Source: Stromatinia cepivora (lineage: Eukaryota; Ascomycota; Leotiomycetes; Helotiales; Sclerotiniaceae). From it: DNA of 64,000 nt. The DNA is taken from assembly GCA_014898415.1 (NCBI GenBank), contig RCTD01000025.1:434001-498000 (forward strand). The letters run 5' to 3'. Positions 35,207-48,016 of this stretch are shown here, piece after piece. The translations under genes and the position numbers were made by a program. Position 1 is the first letter of the stretch. Each line of letters starts with the position of its first letter. The notes under the pieces are model-generated. The model searched no databases. It was not told the DNA's origin and worked only from the letters and a program-made list of their open reading frames with translations.

Positions 35207-37187
35207 CTCCCTTAGGAGTGTAATGTATATAAAAGCAGAAAGGACTAAACTATAAATACTACAATTGGTTTAAACCGAATTGAGTAATGTTAATTTGAAA
35301 ATAGAAAGCCAATAGTGTTGAATGATTATTCTTTTGTTAAATCTTTTAAGATTCAAGATCTAATAAGATTCGAATAGAATAATCGCTTTATAATAGTATA
35401 ATAATCTTTAAAGAATAATCAGCACCTCTCTTTTCATAATAAAAATTAAAGGAAATCCATCTTTCCTGTTTTCAATCCTTCAACCATATTGAATTAGAAC
35501 CTTCAGCCCTACACTACAATACAGATGCCTTTCTCTAATAGAACAATACATCCTATAGAATTATACCTATAACTCTTCCCTTTATAGCAAAAGTATAACT
35601 AACTACCAACTAAAATGATTGATAGGCTACTAACTAGTAGCTCTTGCTTCAAGAAACCATTATATCTATCGATCTTTAGTATTATACTTGTTTAGATATT
35701 AATGATCTTTATATACTAGTTGATAAACTGCTACCGGCTTCAAGAAGCTATAATATCTGTCGATTTTTAGTATCACACTTGGTTAGATATCTAATGGTTT
35801 CCATATACTATATAGCAGAACCTAATATTCCTTTTATTTGGATATACATCCTTCTATTATTAATATAATCGTTCGTTCCTCCTAGTATATCGCCCTGTAT
35901 ATTTTCCGGTATACAATCTTCTCCTTTGATTCTATCTCCGGCTCCTCCTGTAATCGCCTCCGGTTTCACTTCCGGTTTTCTTATCAGGGATACTCTCCTT
36001 CTTCCCTACAATCGTTAATATAGTTATTATTGTAAGTATTGAATATAAAGATATAATAAAATAATACTAATCTGGGGATAAAAACAAAGTGATATTGAAG
36101 TAATACATAATAAACAATATATCAAAAAATAACGAAATTAGTAATCGTAATTATAAAAAGAAGAACAAGAAGATATCGAAGATATTAATAACAATATAAA
36201 AGAATAATAATCGGGGAAAGGATTAAATGTTAATAAAGAATCCTCAAAAAGAATATAAAAAACATTCCCCTAGAACAGAAGTATTATTCTTCAAAACAAA
36301 AAACAATAATATCTTTTCAATACAAATAATATAGAATACAATAAAGATAAAGATAGCAATATCTAGAAGATAAATCAAGAATCTTCTTCCAAAGGTACTT
36401 CAGATATCGAATCCATCATTCCAAAGGTTCCAATCTAAGAATCAACTTCTGCAGGCCCTGAATCTGTACTAGAAGCAAAATTTAAGATCATCTTAAATTT
36501 TGCTGACAAACCTATTTCAATAGGATCAAAAACAAAGTAAATCCACAATCATCTAAGACCAAACAAAAGGATACAATGAATCTTGAAAACGAACCCTCCA
36601 AAATACCTAAAACGAAAACAAATATAGATTTCATAGCTCCTCCAAAAACTATACTAGAAATATAATCTCCAATACTTCTATTAGGTTTTCTATAGAGAAC
36701 CTATCAACTATATAAGGATCGAAGGTATTCGAGGAATAGGAATATTCAAATCTTATTCTGAAAAGATTTCGAAAAATTTATTTTGCTTTGCAAAGTACTT
36801 ATTTCTTATCGTTGTTATCGATATAAAGCAAAAAGGTTTTTAAAAAAGAAAAAAAGATATCAAAGGAATCGATTGATTCTCGAATTGTCGGAAAAAGGGT
36901 ATAAAAAAATGGTATCTTCTATTTGAGTAATTTCTAAAATGAATTCTCTTGCACTAACTGTATTGTTGGGATTCAATTCTGTTAATATATTTAGTATAAT
37001 GAACTTCCCCATTCTAACTGTATTATTAGGATTCAACTTTACCAATATATTTAGTATAACAGACTTCCCCATTCAACTGTATCGATCTTACTCGTTTACT
37101 CTGCCAGATCTATCAAGGACTTGATCTTTCACTTCAAAAGATTAACCTTAAATTATACAATGATATACAGAATCCAAATTTATAATC

Positions 37188-37350
37188 TATTAACAAGTTA
37201 TATTGAATGAATAAAAAAGCCTTATTATTCTAAGGTTATCTAACTAGAAGCTATTATACAGATTGTGTGATTCGATAGAATTATATGCAGGCTAATCCCA
37301 TTATAGTATAGTCCCATGCTTAGATATACGGTATGATCCAAAATCCAATA
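37188..37350 (-). repeat. LTR of element E (5' LTR in element orientation)
   Basis: 163 bp, followed by the TATTT target duplication. More AT-rich than the other copy (for example TATTAACA against TGTTAACA at its left edge). Confidence 0.88.
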
Positions 37351-37355
37351 TATTT

Positions 37356-37487
37356 TAATATCAAGAATCTAAAGAAGATTAATAAAATCCTAGATATTAA
37401 GATTATTTGTAATAAAAAAGTATATATATTAATTATGGATCAAAAAGAATATCTTAATATTATACTAATTAAATATGGTATTATATA
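37356..37487 (+). pseudogene. Copia RT continuation (element D) between insertions E and B
   Basis: Reads YFNIKNLKKINKILDIKI and MDQKEYLNIILIKYG, the F-x-M-x-DLG...FLGI and Q-x-x-Y-x-x-x-IL blocks that normally follow the YVDD box in copia RT. It proves that elements E and B are insertions within one gene. Confidence 0.75.
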
Positions 37488-39389
37488 ACGTGGTTTATCA
37501 CCGGGTCGCCAATATCACCGGGTCGCCAATATCACCGGGTCGCCAATATCACCGGGTCGCCAATATCACCGGGTCGCCACTTTTTATACTATTCAATCAC
37601 TTTAAATCTATATTATTCAACAACAATTGAATCAATTGATTAAAATTATTAAGAATCTAACAATCTAGAATCTATTATATTGTTTTAATAAATTCTTATA
37701 TTATATCCTGTTTTTCCGTATTTATTATAGTATCGATTAAAAGATACTTTTTTATTAGAATTCCCCCCTTTTTAACGTTTATCGCATTGAATCTGAATAT
37801 TAATCTCTTGCTGAGATAATATATCAAAAGCCTTTTATTTAATAAACACTCCTTTTTAACATAATTAAATTTTTTTCGCATATCGATATTTGTTTAATAC
37901 CTCATTTGCTATCCGAAATATACAATTCTCTATATTTAAAAATATATTTTCATAAATTAATCTCTTTATATTTTTAACTAAAACTAATACAGTTTCGAAT
38001 ATAAATGTAAGGGAATTTGATTGATAATAAATTATTCGAGATTTAACTAATATTGATTAAGAAAAAGTTTTTATTGAATTGTAAGGGATTTGAAAGATCC
38101 ATTAATCTAGATCGAAAGAGAGGGGAGTAGATATATGAATTCGAATATCTAATTTCGAAAATACAGCTTCAAAATTAAATAGGATTAAACCTGTTCCTCG
38201 AAACCCTATTTTCATATTCTAAGAAATGATTGATTTTTCATATACAACTTTAAAAATTATAAAGAATTCAACCTTCGAAATATACTTGATATATATCTTG
38301 ATAAATCCATTAATTTGATCACCATATAAACATTTCAGATTACCAAAACAACCAACATCAAATAACTAAATTAAATGATTTGAATACAATAATAAATATA
38401 AATATATAATATCGTTCTCTTTGCAATATACTTGAAAAACTATTGATTCATAACTTTCATATTCATCTAATATCAATATTCGATATTTGCCCTTTCTTCG
38501 ATTCTTAATATACTTATCGAAGTATTTCAACCATTCTAAACCTATCTCATTATTTGTCCACCTATTAGATATAAATTTAATAACCCATTCTATAAAAAAA
38601 TTCGTTTCAGTATACCAATTAAAAAAATGAACTTATCCTTGAACTACTAAAAATAAAGGAATAATTTCACCCTCTCCATTTCCACATATTATTACTATAA
38701 CCCATTCTCAATTGCTTAACTATACTGATTTACTTTTATTACATCTCTTAACACTAATAACAACCATTACTATACATATAATCCCTATCATAAAACCTAT
38801 TTCATCGAAATTATAAAAATCGTTATCCAAAATACTATATTTCGTTCGCATATTCACAACCAATCGAAACCACTCTTCAATGAACTTAAAATCTTCACAA
38901 AAAGCTCTTTGAAAATCATAAACACAATTAAACCACATCTTTAATTCAATTCAACACTTTACAAATCAATACACCCAAAACTTCCCAACATATTTCGCAC
39001 CCCTCAATTCAAAAATATAATTCACCATATCTTCCACATTCTTCAATTTAAATGAAAATCCTCTTAAATCCATATCAAATATATATTAAACAATCACCTC
39101 TTCTTCTAATTTTATAATCTTATAATTATTCACTCGAATCTCCATTTAATTACTTCGACCATTAATTCTATCATATAATATAAATCGAAACACTATATAG
39201 AGTTTTGCAACTTTAATAATTAATAAATTTTTAAATTTACGAATAACTTCAATAACTAAAATAATTCGGACTTCTTTTAATAATATTTCCATAATAATTC
39301 GTTAAAATATCGCATATTGAAATTGAGATGATTGAATAGTATAAAAAGTGGCGACCCGGTGATATTGGCGACCCGGTGATAAACCACGT
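37488..39389 (-). mobile_element. Element B: Fot1/pogo-like transposon with iterated terminal repeats
   Basis: 1902 bp, flanked by TA on both sides, with inverted termini ACGTGGTTTATCACCGGG. The transposase lies on the reverse strand: the frame 38720-38938 gives NFDEIGFMIG, a DDE_1/pogo-family signature (usually D-E-x-G-F-x-M-G), and FQRAFCEDFKFIEEWF upstream. The rest is broken by stops. The left end carries five tandem copies of a 17-base GC-rich unit and the right end two. It inserted into the RT/RNase H region of element D. Confidence 0.9.
37501..37580 (+). repeat. Five tandem 17-bp repeats, CACCGGGTCGCCAATAT, at the left end of element B
   Basis: Four identical units followed by a fifth whose last bases differ. 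Two inverted copies are found at the right end (39347-39378). Their GC-rich, unmutated state contrasts with the RIP-altered body. Such subterminal repeats are usual transposase-binding sites. Confidence 0.9.
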
Positions 39390-39705
39390 TATAGATAATA
39401 TCAAATCAAGAAATTATCAATAATGGATTATACTTATCTTCGGCCAATAATCGATGATAATAAATTGATAGATATGAATGAATATCAATAACGAATAGGA
39501 AATATAATTTATCCAATAATATACATTCGATTAGACATAGTATTCTTAATTGAAAGATTTTCATAATTTATAGCAAAACCAATAAAACATTATATTATAG
39601 TTTTGAAGAATTTGATGCGATATTTATAATCAATAATCAAATAGAAGTTATGGTTCGGGCTAAAAGAAATACAATTTGATATTTGCAAAGAATATAATAT
39701 ATTTG
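39390..39705 (+). pseudogene. Copia RT/RNase H linker (element D) between insertions B and C
   Basis: Contains IIYPIIYIRLDIVFLIERFS and, after a stop, HYIIVLKNLMRYI. These match the G-x-L-x-Y-x-x-x-x-RPDI and H-x-x-A-x-K-x-x-x-RYL blocks downstream of copia RT. It ends at the ATTTG target site of element C. Confidence 0.72.
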
Positions 39706-40014
39706 TATCACGGGATAGTATAATTACACAGCACTTTCAGGGATCGGGGAATAGATGGTACACGTGATAGATAGAGTAAAAGAATTGAATGACTTGCCCT
39801 TGATTATATAAATCAAGAGCTGTATATATAGAACAAATAAATAATTATCTAGCCGATATACACCTTAATTAAACTAGATCTTTGTTTATTAATATATCAG
39901 AATCATTTTATCAATTGATGGATTGATAAGGGCTAATAGATCCTTTATTCCGATTGGAAAGTATACACTTTGATTCTTCATAAGATACAGGGGATTACAG
40001 GGCTTTCTGTGATA
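39706..40014 (-). repeat. LTR of element C (3' LTR in element orientation)
   Basis: 309 bp; identical in length to 47703-48011 and to the LTR at 61204-61512. A purine-rich tract (CTGAGGAG on the reverse strand, 40015-40022) lies directly inside it, in the polypurine-tract position. Confidence 0.9.
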
Positions 40015-40865
40015 CACTCCTCAGATCGGAAAACGATCTGAAATAAATGGAAAGATATAGAAAATAGTAATTTCATATAATTCGTAAATGAATATGCAAG
40101 ATGATTATAGGCAAATATCAATTAAGGATTAATATAATGTATAAACCTGAAATGATCCTGGTATTTTTAGAATAGAGAAGAATTTGAGTATATATAAATC
40201 GCAAATTTCTTTTGGTCTTCGATTTGCTACCTGTGATATTCTTCAAAATCAAGATTTTGAACAATAAAAAGAAAGTTTTCCATCAGGAGAATATAGATAA
40301 ATGATCAATTCTGCAATGTAGTAATTGAAAATGTATATAATTACTAGATTATAACGTATTGATCATAATAGCGAAATAAAATGAATAAATTTTTAAAGGT
40401 ATATGGATCCTTTTTTCGTATTCTCGTTTTTGTTTTAATTAAGCTTTTATTGATTATTATTATACTTAAGATTTCGGGGTTTAAGAAGGTTAAGTAAACG
40501 AATCTCAATCATATTAGATAAATAACAGTTAAGAAGAAAGCTTTGAGAGAATCGAATATGAGAGAAGATTCTAGTATTCCTTCGAAGGATTAATAAATCG
40601 AGCAAAGAGAATTAATAAGTTCAGTGTAGATAATGAATCAAGATATCAATCTTTGGGAATATGATTTAACTAAATCTGCTTTTAGAATGATATATAATCA
40701 TTTATTTCAGAAACTGTTCCCCTTTGTTAAAAGAATTATTGTTTGTTGTAATCAATTATTAATTATAGATTTAGATAGTAATTTGAAGGTAGATTTCATT
40801 TTTGAATTTTATTATATAATTGAAAGGTTTTATTAATCCTGTATTTGTAATTGTTAAGGTAAAGA

Positions 40866-41432
40866 TTGTTTGATGAAAGAGAGAAAAAAGGGAATGTTTT
40901 TTTATTTAATAATAACGATTCATTTAATCTTTTGACGCTGGGTTTTTTGAATAATAAATTAAATAAAGAAGAGAGAAAAAAAAGGTTGTCGAAAGTTGCT
41001 GGTTTTTTAATTAAAACAAAAGATAAAGGAAATTATAAGGAAAAGAACAATCATCTCTATATTCGATATATAAAGTTATTGATCGCTAGGAGACATAATT
41101 TCTATAGTAAATGCTTTATTGATTCTTCTAAACCGAATAATCATCGATATTGGAATTATGGTATTCATTTGTGTATTCCCTTACCGATTTTTTTTTATCC
41201 TTTAATAGATTATTATATCACTATTTATCAACAAAATTCGAAAGTAAATTCTTTATTTATTCCTTATCTTTATAATATATTGATCATTAGTTATATAATC
41301 CAAATAGGGATACAGAATTGCAATAAAGATAATACTGAAGATCAAGGAGAAAAGAAAAGTTGTTCTTTCGCTTCTGTATTATCATTCCCTTTCTTTTTAT
41401 TATATTATTTATTGGAATCCTCGAAAGACTGA
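40866..41432 (+). CDS. Antisense open frame in element C, unknown
   Basis: 188 codons, the longest open frame in the whole degenerate block, on the strand opposite to the retrotransposon. It starts MFDEREKKGNVFLFNNN; the C-terminal half contains hydrophobic stretches (IPLPIFFYPLIDYYITIY, SFPFFLLYYLLE) that could be membrane segments. A second forward frame, 40633-40836, precedes it in another phase. Antisense genes between pol and the 3' LTR are known in some plant and fungal LTR elements. It may simply be open by chance, because RIP on this strand produces few stops in AT-rich sequence of this phase. No homology recognised. Confidence 0.25.
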   Translation: MFDEREKKGNVFLFNNNDSFNLLTLGFLNNKLNKEERKKRLSKVAGFLIKTKDKGNYKEKNNHLYIRYIKLLIARRHNFYSKCFIDSSKPNNHRYWNYGIHLCIPLPIFFYPLIDYYITIYQQNSKVNSLFIPYLYNILIISYIIQIGIQNCNKDNTEDQGEKKSCSFASVLSFPFFLLYYLLESSKD

Positions 41433-42779
41433 GTGGAAGAAGTATATTGTGATTTCGGAGAACGATAATAAGGATAAAAAAGAAAGAATAATGAAGAAAA
41501 AGAAAAGAAAAAAATAGATAGTATATCCAAAGAAAAGGGAAAGGAGGGATAATCTTTTGGTTTTTGTAATATCAATAATATCAATAGTTTTGATTGCTTT
41601 AATTATTTCTTGTTCTTTGATTGTTACAAATAATCTAGAGGCTTTTTTATTTGAATTTTAAATTATTGAATTTAAAAAGAAACTTATTCTTTTTTGAGGA
41701 TAAAAAAATGAAGAATAAAGAAATAATTGGTTTTGATTGTTTTTTGTTTTCTGATGAATATAGAGTATATGAATTGGAGCATATTATAAAAAAGTATAAT
41801 AATCTGGAATACTAAATAGGATTTATTTTATTTATATCAAAAAAAAGAAATACAAATTCCAGATTGTTATTACTCAAACTCTATGATCATTGTTATTCAA
41901 ACTTTATAATCATCGTTACTTAAATTCTATAATCATTGTTATTTAAGTTCTATAATCCTATTACTTATATCTTATAGATTGAAAAAGGATTGAAAGTATT
42001 CGAACTTTTGTTTTGTAAGATTCTTGATAAATCCATCAATAATTATATCAATGATTAATAGATAGATTATATAAAAGTTCCTTTTTGAATATTCTTGATG
42101 TAACTATATATTTTGGATATCGATATAATATAATTTCATAATAATCTATTCGTTCTCATCAATCACCAATCTGATCGTTTATTGATTATTGTAGAAGATT
42201 ATTACAGGCTTTTTTATTACTAGATCGATCTTTTTTAAAAAATATAAGATTGCTATGGTTTCTTTTGATGTATATTCGATTCTGAAAAGCTTTACTTCGA
42301 TAATCGAAATGATTATAATGTTTTGCTTGAATACTTTCTATACAATTAAGCCATTGAAAAGGGATATAATATACCCTTAAAATGATCGATAAATATCTGG
42401 ATCATCTGCAAAAGAAGTATTTAAGAAAACGAAAAGTTGTGGTATTTGATTATTGCTATATTGGATCGTGAGATACTTTGTATTCTATAGATATTATAAA
42501 TAATGATCGACAACTTTTATATAATCGCTTAATGGATTGGTCAAATAATGATTCAATTGTGAAACAATGAATGATATATCCGCTTTTATAATGATTATAG
42601 TATATAATACTGAGTTCACTTTTTTTTAATATATTTTTATAATATATATAGGAGCTTGACCTTGATTTTTCCGAAATACTATTATCGGAAACAATATACT
42701 TACTATCCTATTTGTTGTTTTGAATTTCTTAGTAATCTTTTTAATATATATATTATAAACTAATTACAACTTTTTCTTA

Positions 42780-43520
42780 GATCGATTATAGAGTATATAT
42801 ATACCCAGAAACTATTTAGTGTTTTCCAGATCTTGTAATTCATATACAGCTTTGATTTTCTCGATGATCTTTATAGCAATTGATTCGTTTTTTTTATAAT
42901 AAATAATCTGAATATCATTTATAAAGAAAAGAATTATAATGATATACTCTGGGTTAATATATAAATACAATTCCTTTTTATATTATACCAATCCTAATTT
43001 TTCAAGTGTCCGAATGAAATCCTTAAATTATATAACTGAGGAATCTTGTAGATTATACAAAGTTCGATCGATTATGATATTTTTGTTTGGGATTTTGTAT
43101 TTATCAGGTAGATAGTATACAATTAGGGTACTGAAAGGATTATATAGAGCATTAATAAAGGTATTGATTATATTGTATTGTTTTATTTCGAAATCGTATT
43201 TAACGATGATTGTTATTACAATTCAAAATGATCAGTCTACTAATATAATGGTATAAATAATTTCAATAATACTTTTAGTCTGAAGATCTCCTTATATTAT
43301 TAAATATAAATAGCAATAAATAATTAGATCTTGATTATCGCATTTATATATAAATATTTATTAAAGGGGAATCGGTTTTGTAGATTCCGATCCAGAATCG
43401 ATTTTATACCAGGTTTTCCTAGTTTTAAAATTATTAACCTCAAAATCGCAATCCTGTTTGAACCAATATCCCATTTGATGATCTTTTAATTGATGATAAA
43501 AACGAGGTAATTTTGGAATT
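42780..43520 (-). pseudogene. Degenerate copia reverse transcriptase (element C)
   Basis: Reverse strand. It begins YWFKQDCDFEVNNFKTRKTW, similar to the start of the copia RT core, and reaches LFFINDIQIIYYKKNES (YVDD box with changes) and YELQDLENTK (F-x-x-x-DLGE). Stops interrupt all parts. Confidence 0.65.
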
Positions 43521-43963
43521 GCAAATGTATGAATTCGAGGAAGTAGTATTATCTATAATCCATTGATTGTAGATCAGATGGAAGGCAATAATAGTTTTAC
43601 TTTAATTCTAGTGGTGATTATATTATGAACTATTATAAATTAAGAATATTCCTTTATATTATCCATTCTTTATTAATCAAATCAAAATATAGAATGAAAA
43701 TTGTTTAAACAGAGTAATTCTATTGAATCTGTTCTTTGAGATATGACAATTCTTATATAAGATCTAGTATTGAGATCGTTCCCTTGATGGCATTATTGTA
43801 TACACAATTGCCTTTGTATATATACTGATTGCTTTAGGACACGAAAGCCAAATGATTTCCAGAAAAAAGATGATTCCGAGTAATAATCGTATAATTGAAA
43901 TTTAAATGGATTGATCTGAGCTCTAAGTATTTCAATCCTTATAATATAAACTCTCTTAAATAT

Positions 43964-44233
43964 TTATTCGAAATTATGAATCCGCGAATCCTTTATAAAT
44001 CGATTAGATAAATATATAAAACATAGCAATCTTTGTAATAATTGGATTTCCTTTACAAAATACTCTGATTGATTATTCCAATGTATATGCTTCCTTTTGG
44101 AACATTGAAATTGATCGATTGAAGCAATCTCTAAATCACTTTCATATATACTACAAAGAACTTCGATAATACAACTAATAGGCTTATACTCCATATTCCT
44201 TATATCAATATATTCGATGAAATCGGGATCCAT
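43964..44233 (-). pseudogene. Integrase-to-RT region fragment (element C)
   Basis: 89-codon open stretch on the reverse strand lying between the protease/integrase and RT regions of element C. It contains SKRKHIHWNNQSEYFVKEIQ. No specific motif can be assigned, only its place in the copia order. Confidence 0.4.
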
Positions 44234-45889
44234 ATTATTGTTACAGATATCTCCTTAAACAATATTAATATCTTTATCTACAAAATATAATTACTTTTTA
44301 ATAAAAGAATCGGCTTCTCCAATTTCTTCAATAGAAAGATCGATCAATACTTATATATCTTCATTATATACTTTATCCTTATTATCTGAAGAATTAAATA
44401 AATTGGATAATCCTAGATCGACTTTTTTATTCCTATCATCATTTTTTAAATCTGTATTTACCCCCGAGATCAATTCGTTTATAAATAATCAATCTAAAAT
44501 ACATTTAATAAATAAATCAAAGGCTTTTTGATCTATAAAAATAGATAAATGAATGAAGTTCTTATGATTATCTTTGTTTTGAATAATCGTTTTGTCTATT
44601 TCGATATAATCTTATAGATCAAAGGCTTTAGCAAATTGTTTAAGCTCTTTTGTAATATAAATATCGATCATTCGATTAATAAAATCTATATAATAAATAA
44701 ATTCCTTATTGAATATTATATTTCGAATAATAATAACTTTATCAAACTTGGATATCCATATATAATAAATCAGTATATCTGGGATATAACCTATTAAATA
44801 TTCAATATATATTTGAGGATTGGTTTTGTATTATTTCCTATTAATTCTAGCTTTTTTGTTTTTATCCAAAAAGTAAACTTGGTATTTATATCTATAAATT
44901 CTATTTCAATTAGGATGAAGATCGTTAAATATTTTCTTTATAAATAAAGGATTATCTTTACAAAAATAATCATAAAACTATATATCAAATATTTTATTAA
45001 ACAATTTGAAGGATTTGGTCTTCAAAGGATTTATATTATATAAATAAATAACAACTTATATTATTTTCATCTATAATTTATCCAATAAACTTATTGTAAT
45101 CCACATTTTTATCTATTTTATAACTATTTCTTATCCTATATATTTTGATCCTCTATTGAATTTATATATATAAAATAAAGATAACTCAAATTCGATGCCT
45201 TCTTATTTAATCCATTTTTCAAATAATATTATTCCTATAACTCCAATGATAAATATATTATTATCCTACTTGATCATTACAATTATTAGGTTATACTTAT
45301 AGTAAACCTAAATTACAAAGTTTTATATAATTACAAATACTTTATTATATATTTTACAATAAATTGGATATAAAAAGATCTTGTTATAATACATTTCTTT
45401 GATCAATAAGAGCTATAATATATTGTTATATTTTTTATCGAAATCAAAAAGATCCCATTGGATTTTGTAGAAGGGCTGAGGTAACTAATGATCATTTGGA
45501 ATATGAGAAATGATTTGTTTTGTATAAATGCAAATGCAATCAGCATAATTAAAACAAATGATATTTTTTATTTTGATGTTTTGTATTGTAAATACTAAAT
45601 GTTCAAGAACTTCCTTTTTCAAATATCCAAAGCGTTTATATTATATTTCATTTATATCTTCTCTTGAAAGAGATGGATTACAAAAACAATAAAATGCTTT
45701 GTTTATTTTTCTGTTCATTATTAAATACATTATAAAAAAGTTATTTATAGGAATAAATAAAAGAATACTCGAATAAATAGAAAATAGTTTGTGTTCTAAG
45801 AATACAAGATTTTCAGCACAAATGCATTAAGCAACTACTATACTATTTGTATGATCTTCTTTACGAAGAATACAATTATATTCTGAAAA

Positions 45890-46156
45890 CTATAGGCCGG
45901 CTTTCTTCAATCGAACCTCTAAAATGATATTGATATGAAAATCAAGGATGAATATTATATCGTTCAAAACTAGATCATTATTAGGATAACCTTCTCTCTT
46001 GATGATCCCTTTGATAATATGAACCCTACATTTTAGAATTTGAAAACTGGAAATACCTATTTCTACAAAATTATTGGGATCGGATAATCGATATCGATAA
46101 TCATTTAATAAAGATATATTGTTCATAATATATATAATATCATAATTATTGAACAA
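45890..46156 (-). pseudogene. Copia protease domain of element C
   Basis: Open for 88 codons. The start corresponds to FDNYDIIYIMNN, the W-x-x-DSG-x-x-x-H-I active-site motif with the Gly and His changed. It ends with a typical NIILEVRLKKAGL, the copia NL-x-S-x-x-x-L-x-x-x-G block. A near-identical copy lies at 63045-63326. Confidence 0.7.
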
Positions 46157-47702
46157 AATACTATTAAACAGATAATATATTCTTATTGTTATAGAATATA
46201 CCCCTGATTAATTATATCGAATATTTAAAATAACAATATTGATTGAAAATCCTAAAGGATCAATAGAATCTTTCATCTATTTCCTTTTAATCCAATTAGG
46301 ATAAAATTACTTCTATAAATATAATCTTGCTTGATCCCTAATTACTTGCAGTTCGTTTTCGCTGAATACTTTTTTGAATAATGAATTGATCCTTTTAATA
46401 AACGTTAACTCTATAGCTTTGTAATTATATATAGTATAGCCATAACCAATTCTATTGTTCTATTTAGATTCGGTTCTGTAAAAACATTCCCAGATCTTTT
46501 TGATTCTTTGATTGTTTTTAGAATTGATATTCTTCTTATTCTTTTTAGACTTTTTATCATTTTGAAAAAAAATAAGCATAAAATATACTCTTCTTTTAAT
46601 TTTTAAGGAAATAAAATTCTAGAAGATTAATTCTCCAAAAATATCTCTGAATTGCTTGAATGAGAAATTAAGTAATCCGAATTGATTGTTCATTTCGATC
46701 TATATAATCATAATATTTGTCCAGATTAAAAGTATCCTAATATTAATAACTTGTAGAAAAGTATTGATAATGATTTCATTTTATACTTTAGTGATCTTGT
46801 ATACAAAAGCTTTGATATAGATTTTAATCCAATCCCTATATTATTTAATAGAATCGGTTTTGTTAAACGAGATTTGTATTAGAATAGATCGATATTCTTA
46901 TAATACTGCGAGCTTAACAATAATTACTATAAATACAAGCTTCTTTTTAAATACATTGATGATCGTTTTAAATAAAAAAACTATAATATCCTAATTAAAA
47001 ATGAATAACTCTATAAAGTATATTTGATCAATTAATAATTCGATCCATTTATAAACATCTCTGAAAGCTTTATAATTCTATATATATTCTTATTATCAAT
47101 ATCGATATTCCAATTAAAAAAAAACAAATTTAAAAAAGATTTCTTGAAAGATGATTAGGAATAAAACAATAAATCTATTAGAAATGGATCCCGATATATT
47201 ACCATCAGAATCTTTTATCTTCATATCTCCACTAGCATCTTCTTTGAATTGAATCGCTATAAGATATTCCGAGAATTCCTTTTGATATTGAATTTATTTC
47301 TTTTGATCGTATTTAGCTTAAAAATCGATAACAGAAAGTAAAATAAATGATTTGATTGAAAGCCAATCGACCTGAATACAGATAAGCTTACTCGTTAGAT
47401 CAAAGCTTAGAATAGATATCATTAATATAGAAATAAACGGATCGTTCTCTGGATTAATTGAATTCCAGATTCCTTGAATTTGATATTTATTTTTCAAGCA
47501 TAAATACTACTTTAACCATTAAACATAAATTATAAAAAAAAGATCATTTTGATCTTTTGCTATATTAAATAAAGATAACTGAATTGATATAAATATTGAA
47601 TTATAAATAAAATAGAAATAATATTTTAAGAATAATCCTTTGAGTATTTAGTAATCACCGAATAGAAAGTTGTATAGATTTAAAAACTACCGGGCTCATA
47701 AT

Positions 47703-48011
47703 TATCACAGGATAATATGATTACATAGCACTTTCAGGGATCGGGGAATAGATAATACATATGATAGGTAAAGTAAAAGAATTGAATGACTTGTCCTTGA
47801 TTATATAAATCAAAAGCTGTATATATAGAACAAATGAATGGTTATTTAGCCGATATACACCTTAATTAAGTTAGATCTTTGTTTATTAATATATTAGGAT
47901 CACTTTATCAATTGGTGGATTAGTAAGGGCTAATAGATCCTTCATTCCGATTGGAAAGCATACGCTTTGATCCTTCATAAGATACAGGGGATTGCGGGGC
48001 TTTCCGTAACA
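47703..48011 (-). repeat. LTR of element C (5' LTR in element orientation)
   Basis: 309 bp. On the reverse strand it begins TGTTACGGAAAGCCCCGC. Directly after it (47688-47702) is ATTATGAGCCCGGTAG, which contains the complement of the initiator tRNA-Met anticodon arm. Confidence 0.9.
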
Positions 48012-48016
48012 ATTTG

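Larger units (their letters stand above)
35044..37350 (-). mobile_element. Element E: short non-autonomous copia-type LTR element
   Basis: 2307 bp with 163-bp terminal direct repeats (35044-35206 and 37188-37350) and a perfect 5-bp target duplication TATTT (35039-35043, 37351-37355) inside the RT gene of element D. In reverse orientation the LTR starts T(G)TTGGATTTTGGATC and ends TTAACA, and the base after the 5' LTR begins a mutated half-tRNA-iMet primer site (GATTATAAATTTGG), so the element points to the left. It has no protease, integrase or RT of its own. Part of the interior (about 36340-36640) matches the spacer between integrase and RT of element D (about 33850-34140), on the opposite strand relative to E's own direction. 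Confidence 0.85.
39706..48011 (-). mobile_element. Element C: Ty1/copia retrotransposon in reverse orientation
   Basis: 8306 bp with LTRs of exactly 309 bp (39706-40014 and 47703-48011) and a perfect ATTTG target duplication (39701-39705, 48012-48016). On the reverse strand a half-tRNA-iMet primer site follows the 5' LTR at 47688-47702. Copia domains then follow in order: protease (45890-46156), integrase (about 45800-43960), and RT (about 43520-42780, with YWFKQDCDFEVNN and LFFINDIQI, the mutated YVDD box, followed by YELQDLENTK). About 2 kb between the end of RNase H and the 3' LTR is extra and holds an antisense open frame. Heavily RIP-altered. Confidence 0.9.

Noticed and set aside
36860..37124. 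Short mirrored frames with a repeated LNSIN-like pattern
   Set aside because: They reflect a small imperfect direct repeat of about 60 bases (36952 and 37012) within element E, not a gene.
37501..37580. Regularly spaced short repeats resembling a CRISPR array
   Set aside because: The units are directly adjacent with no variable spacers, lie at the end of a transposon with inverted copies at the other end, and the sequence is eukaryotic.
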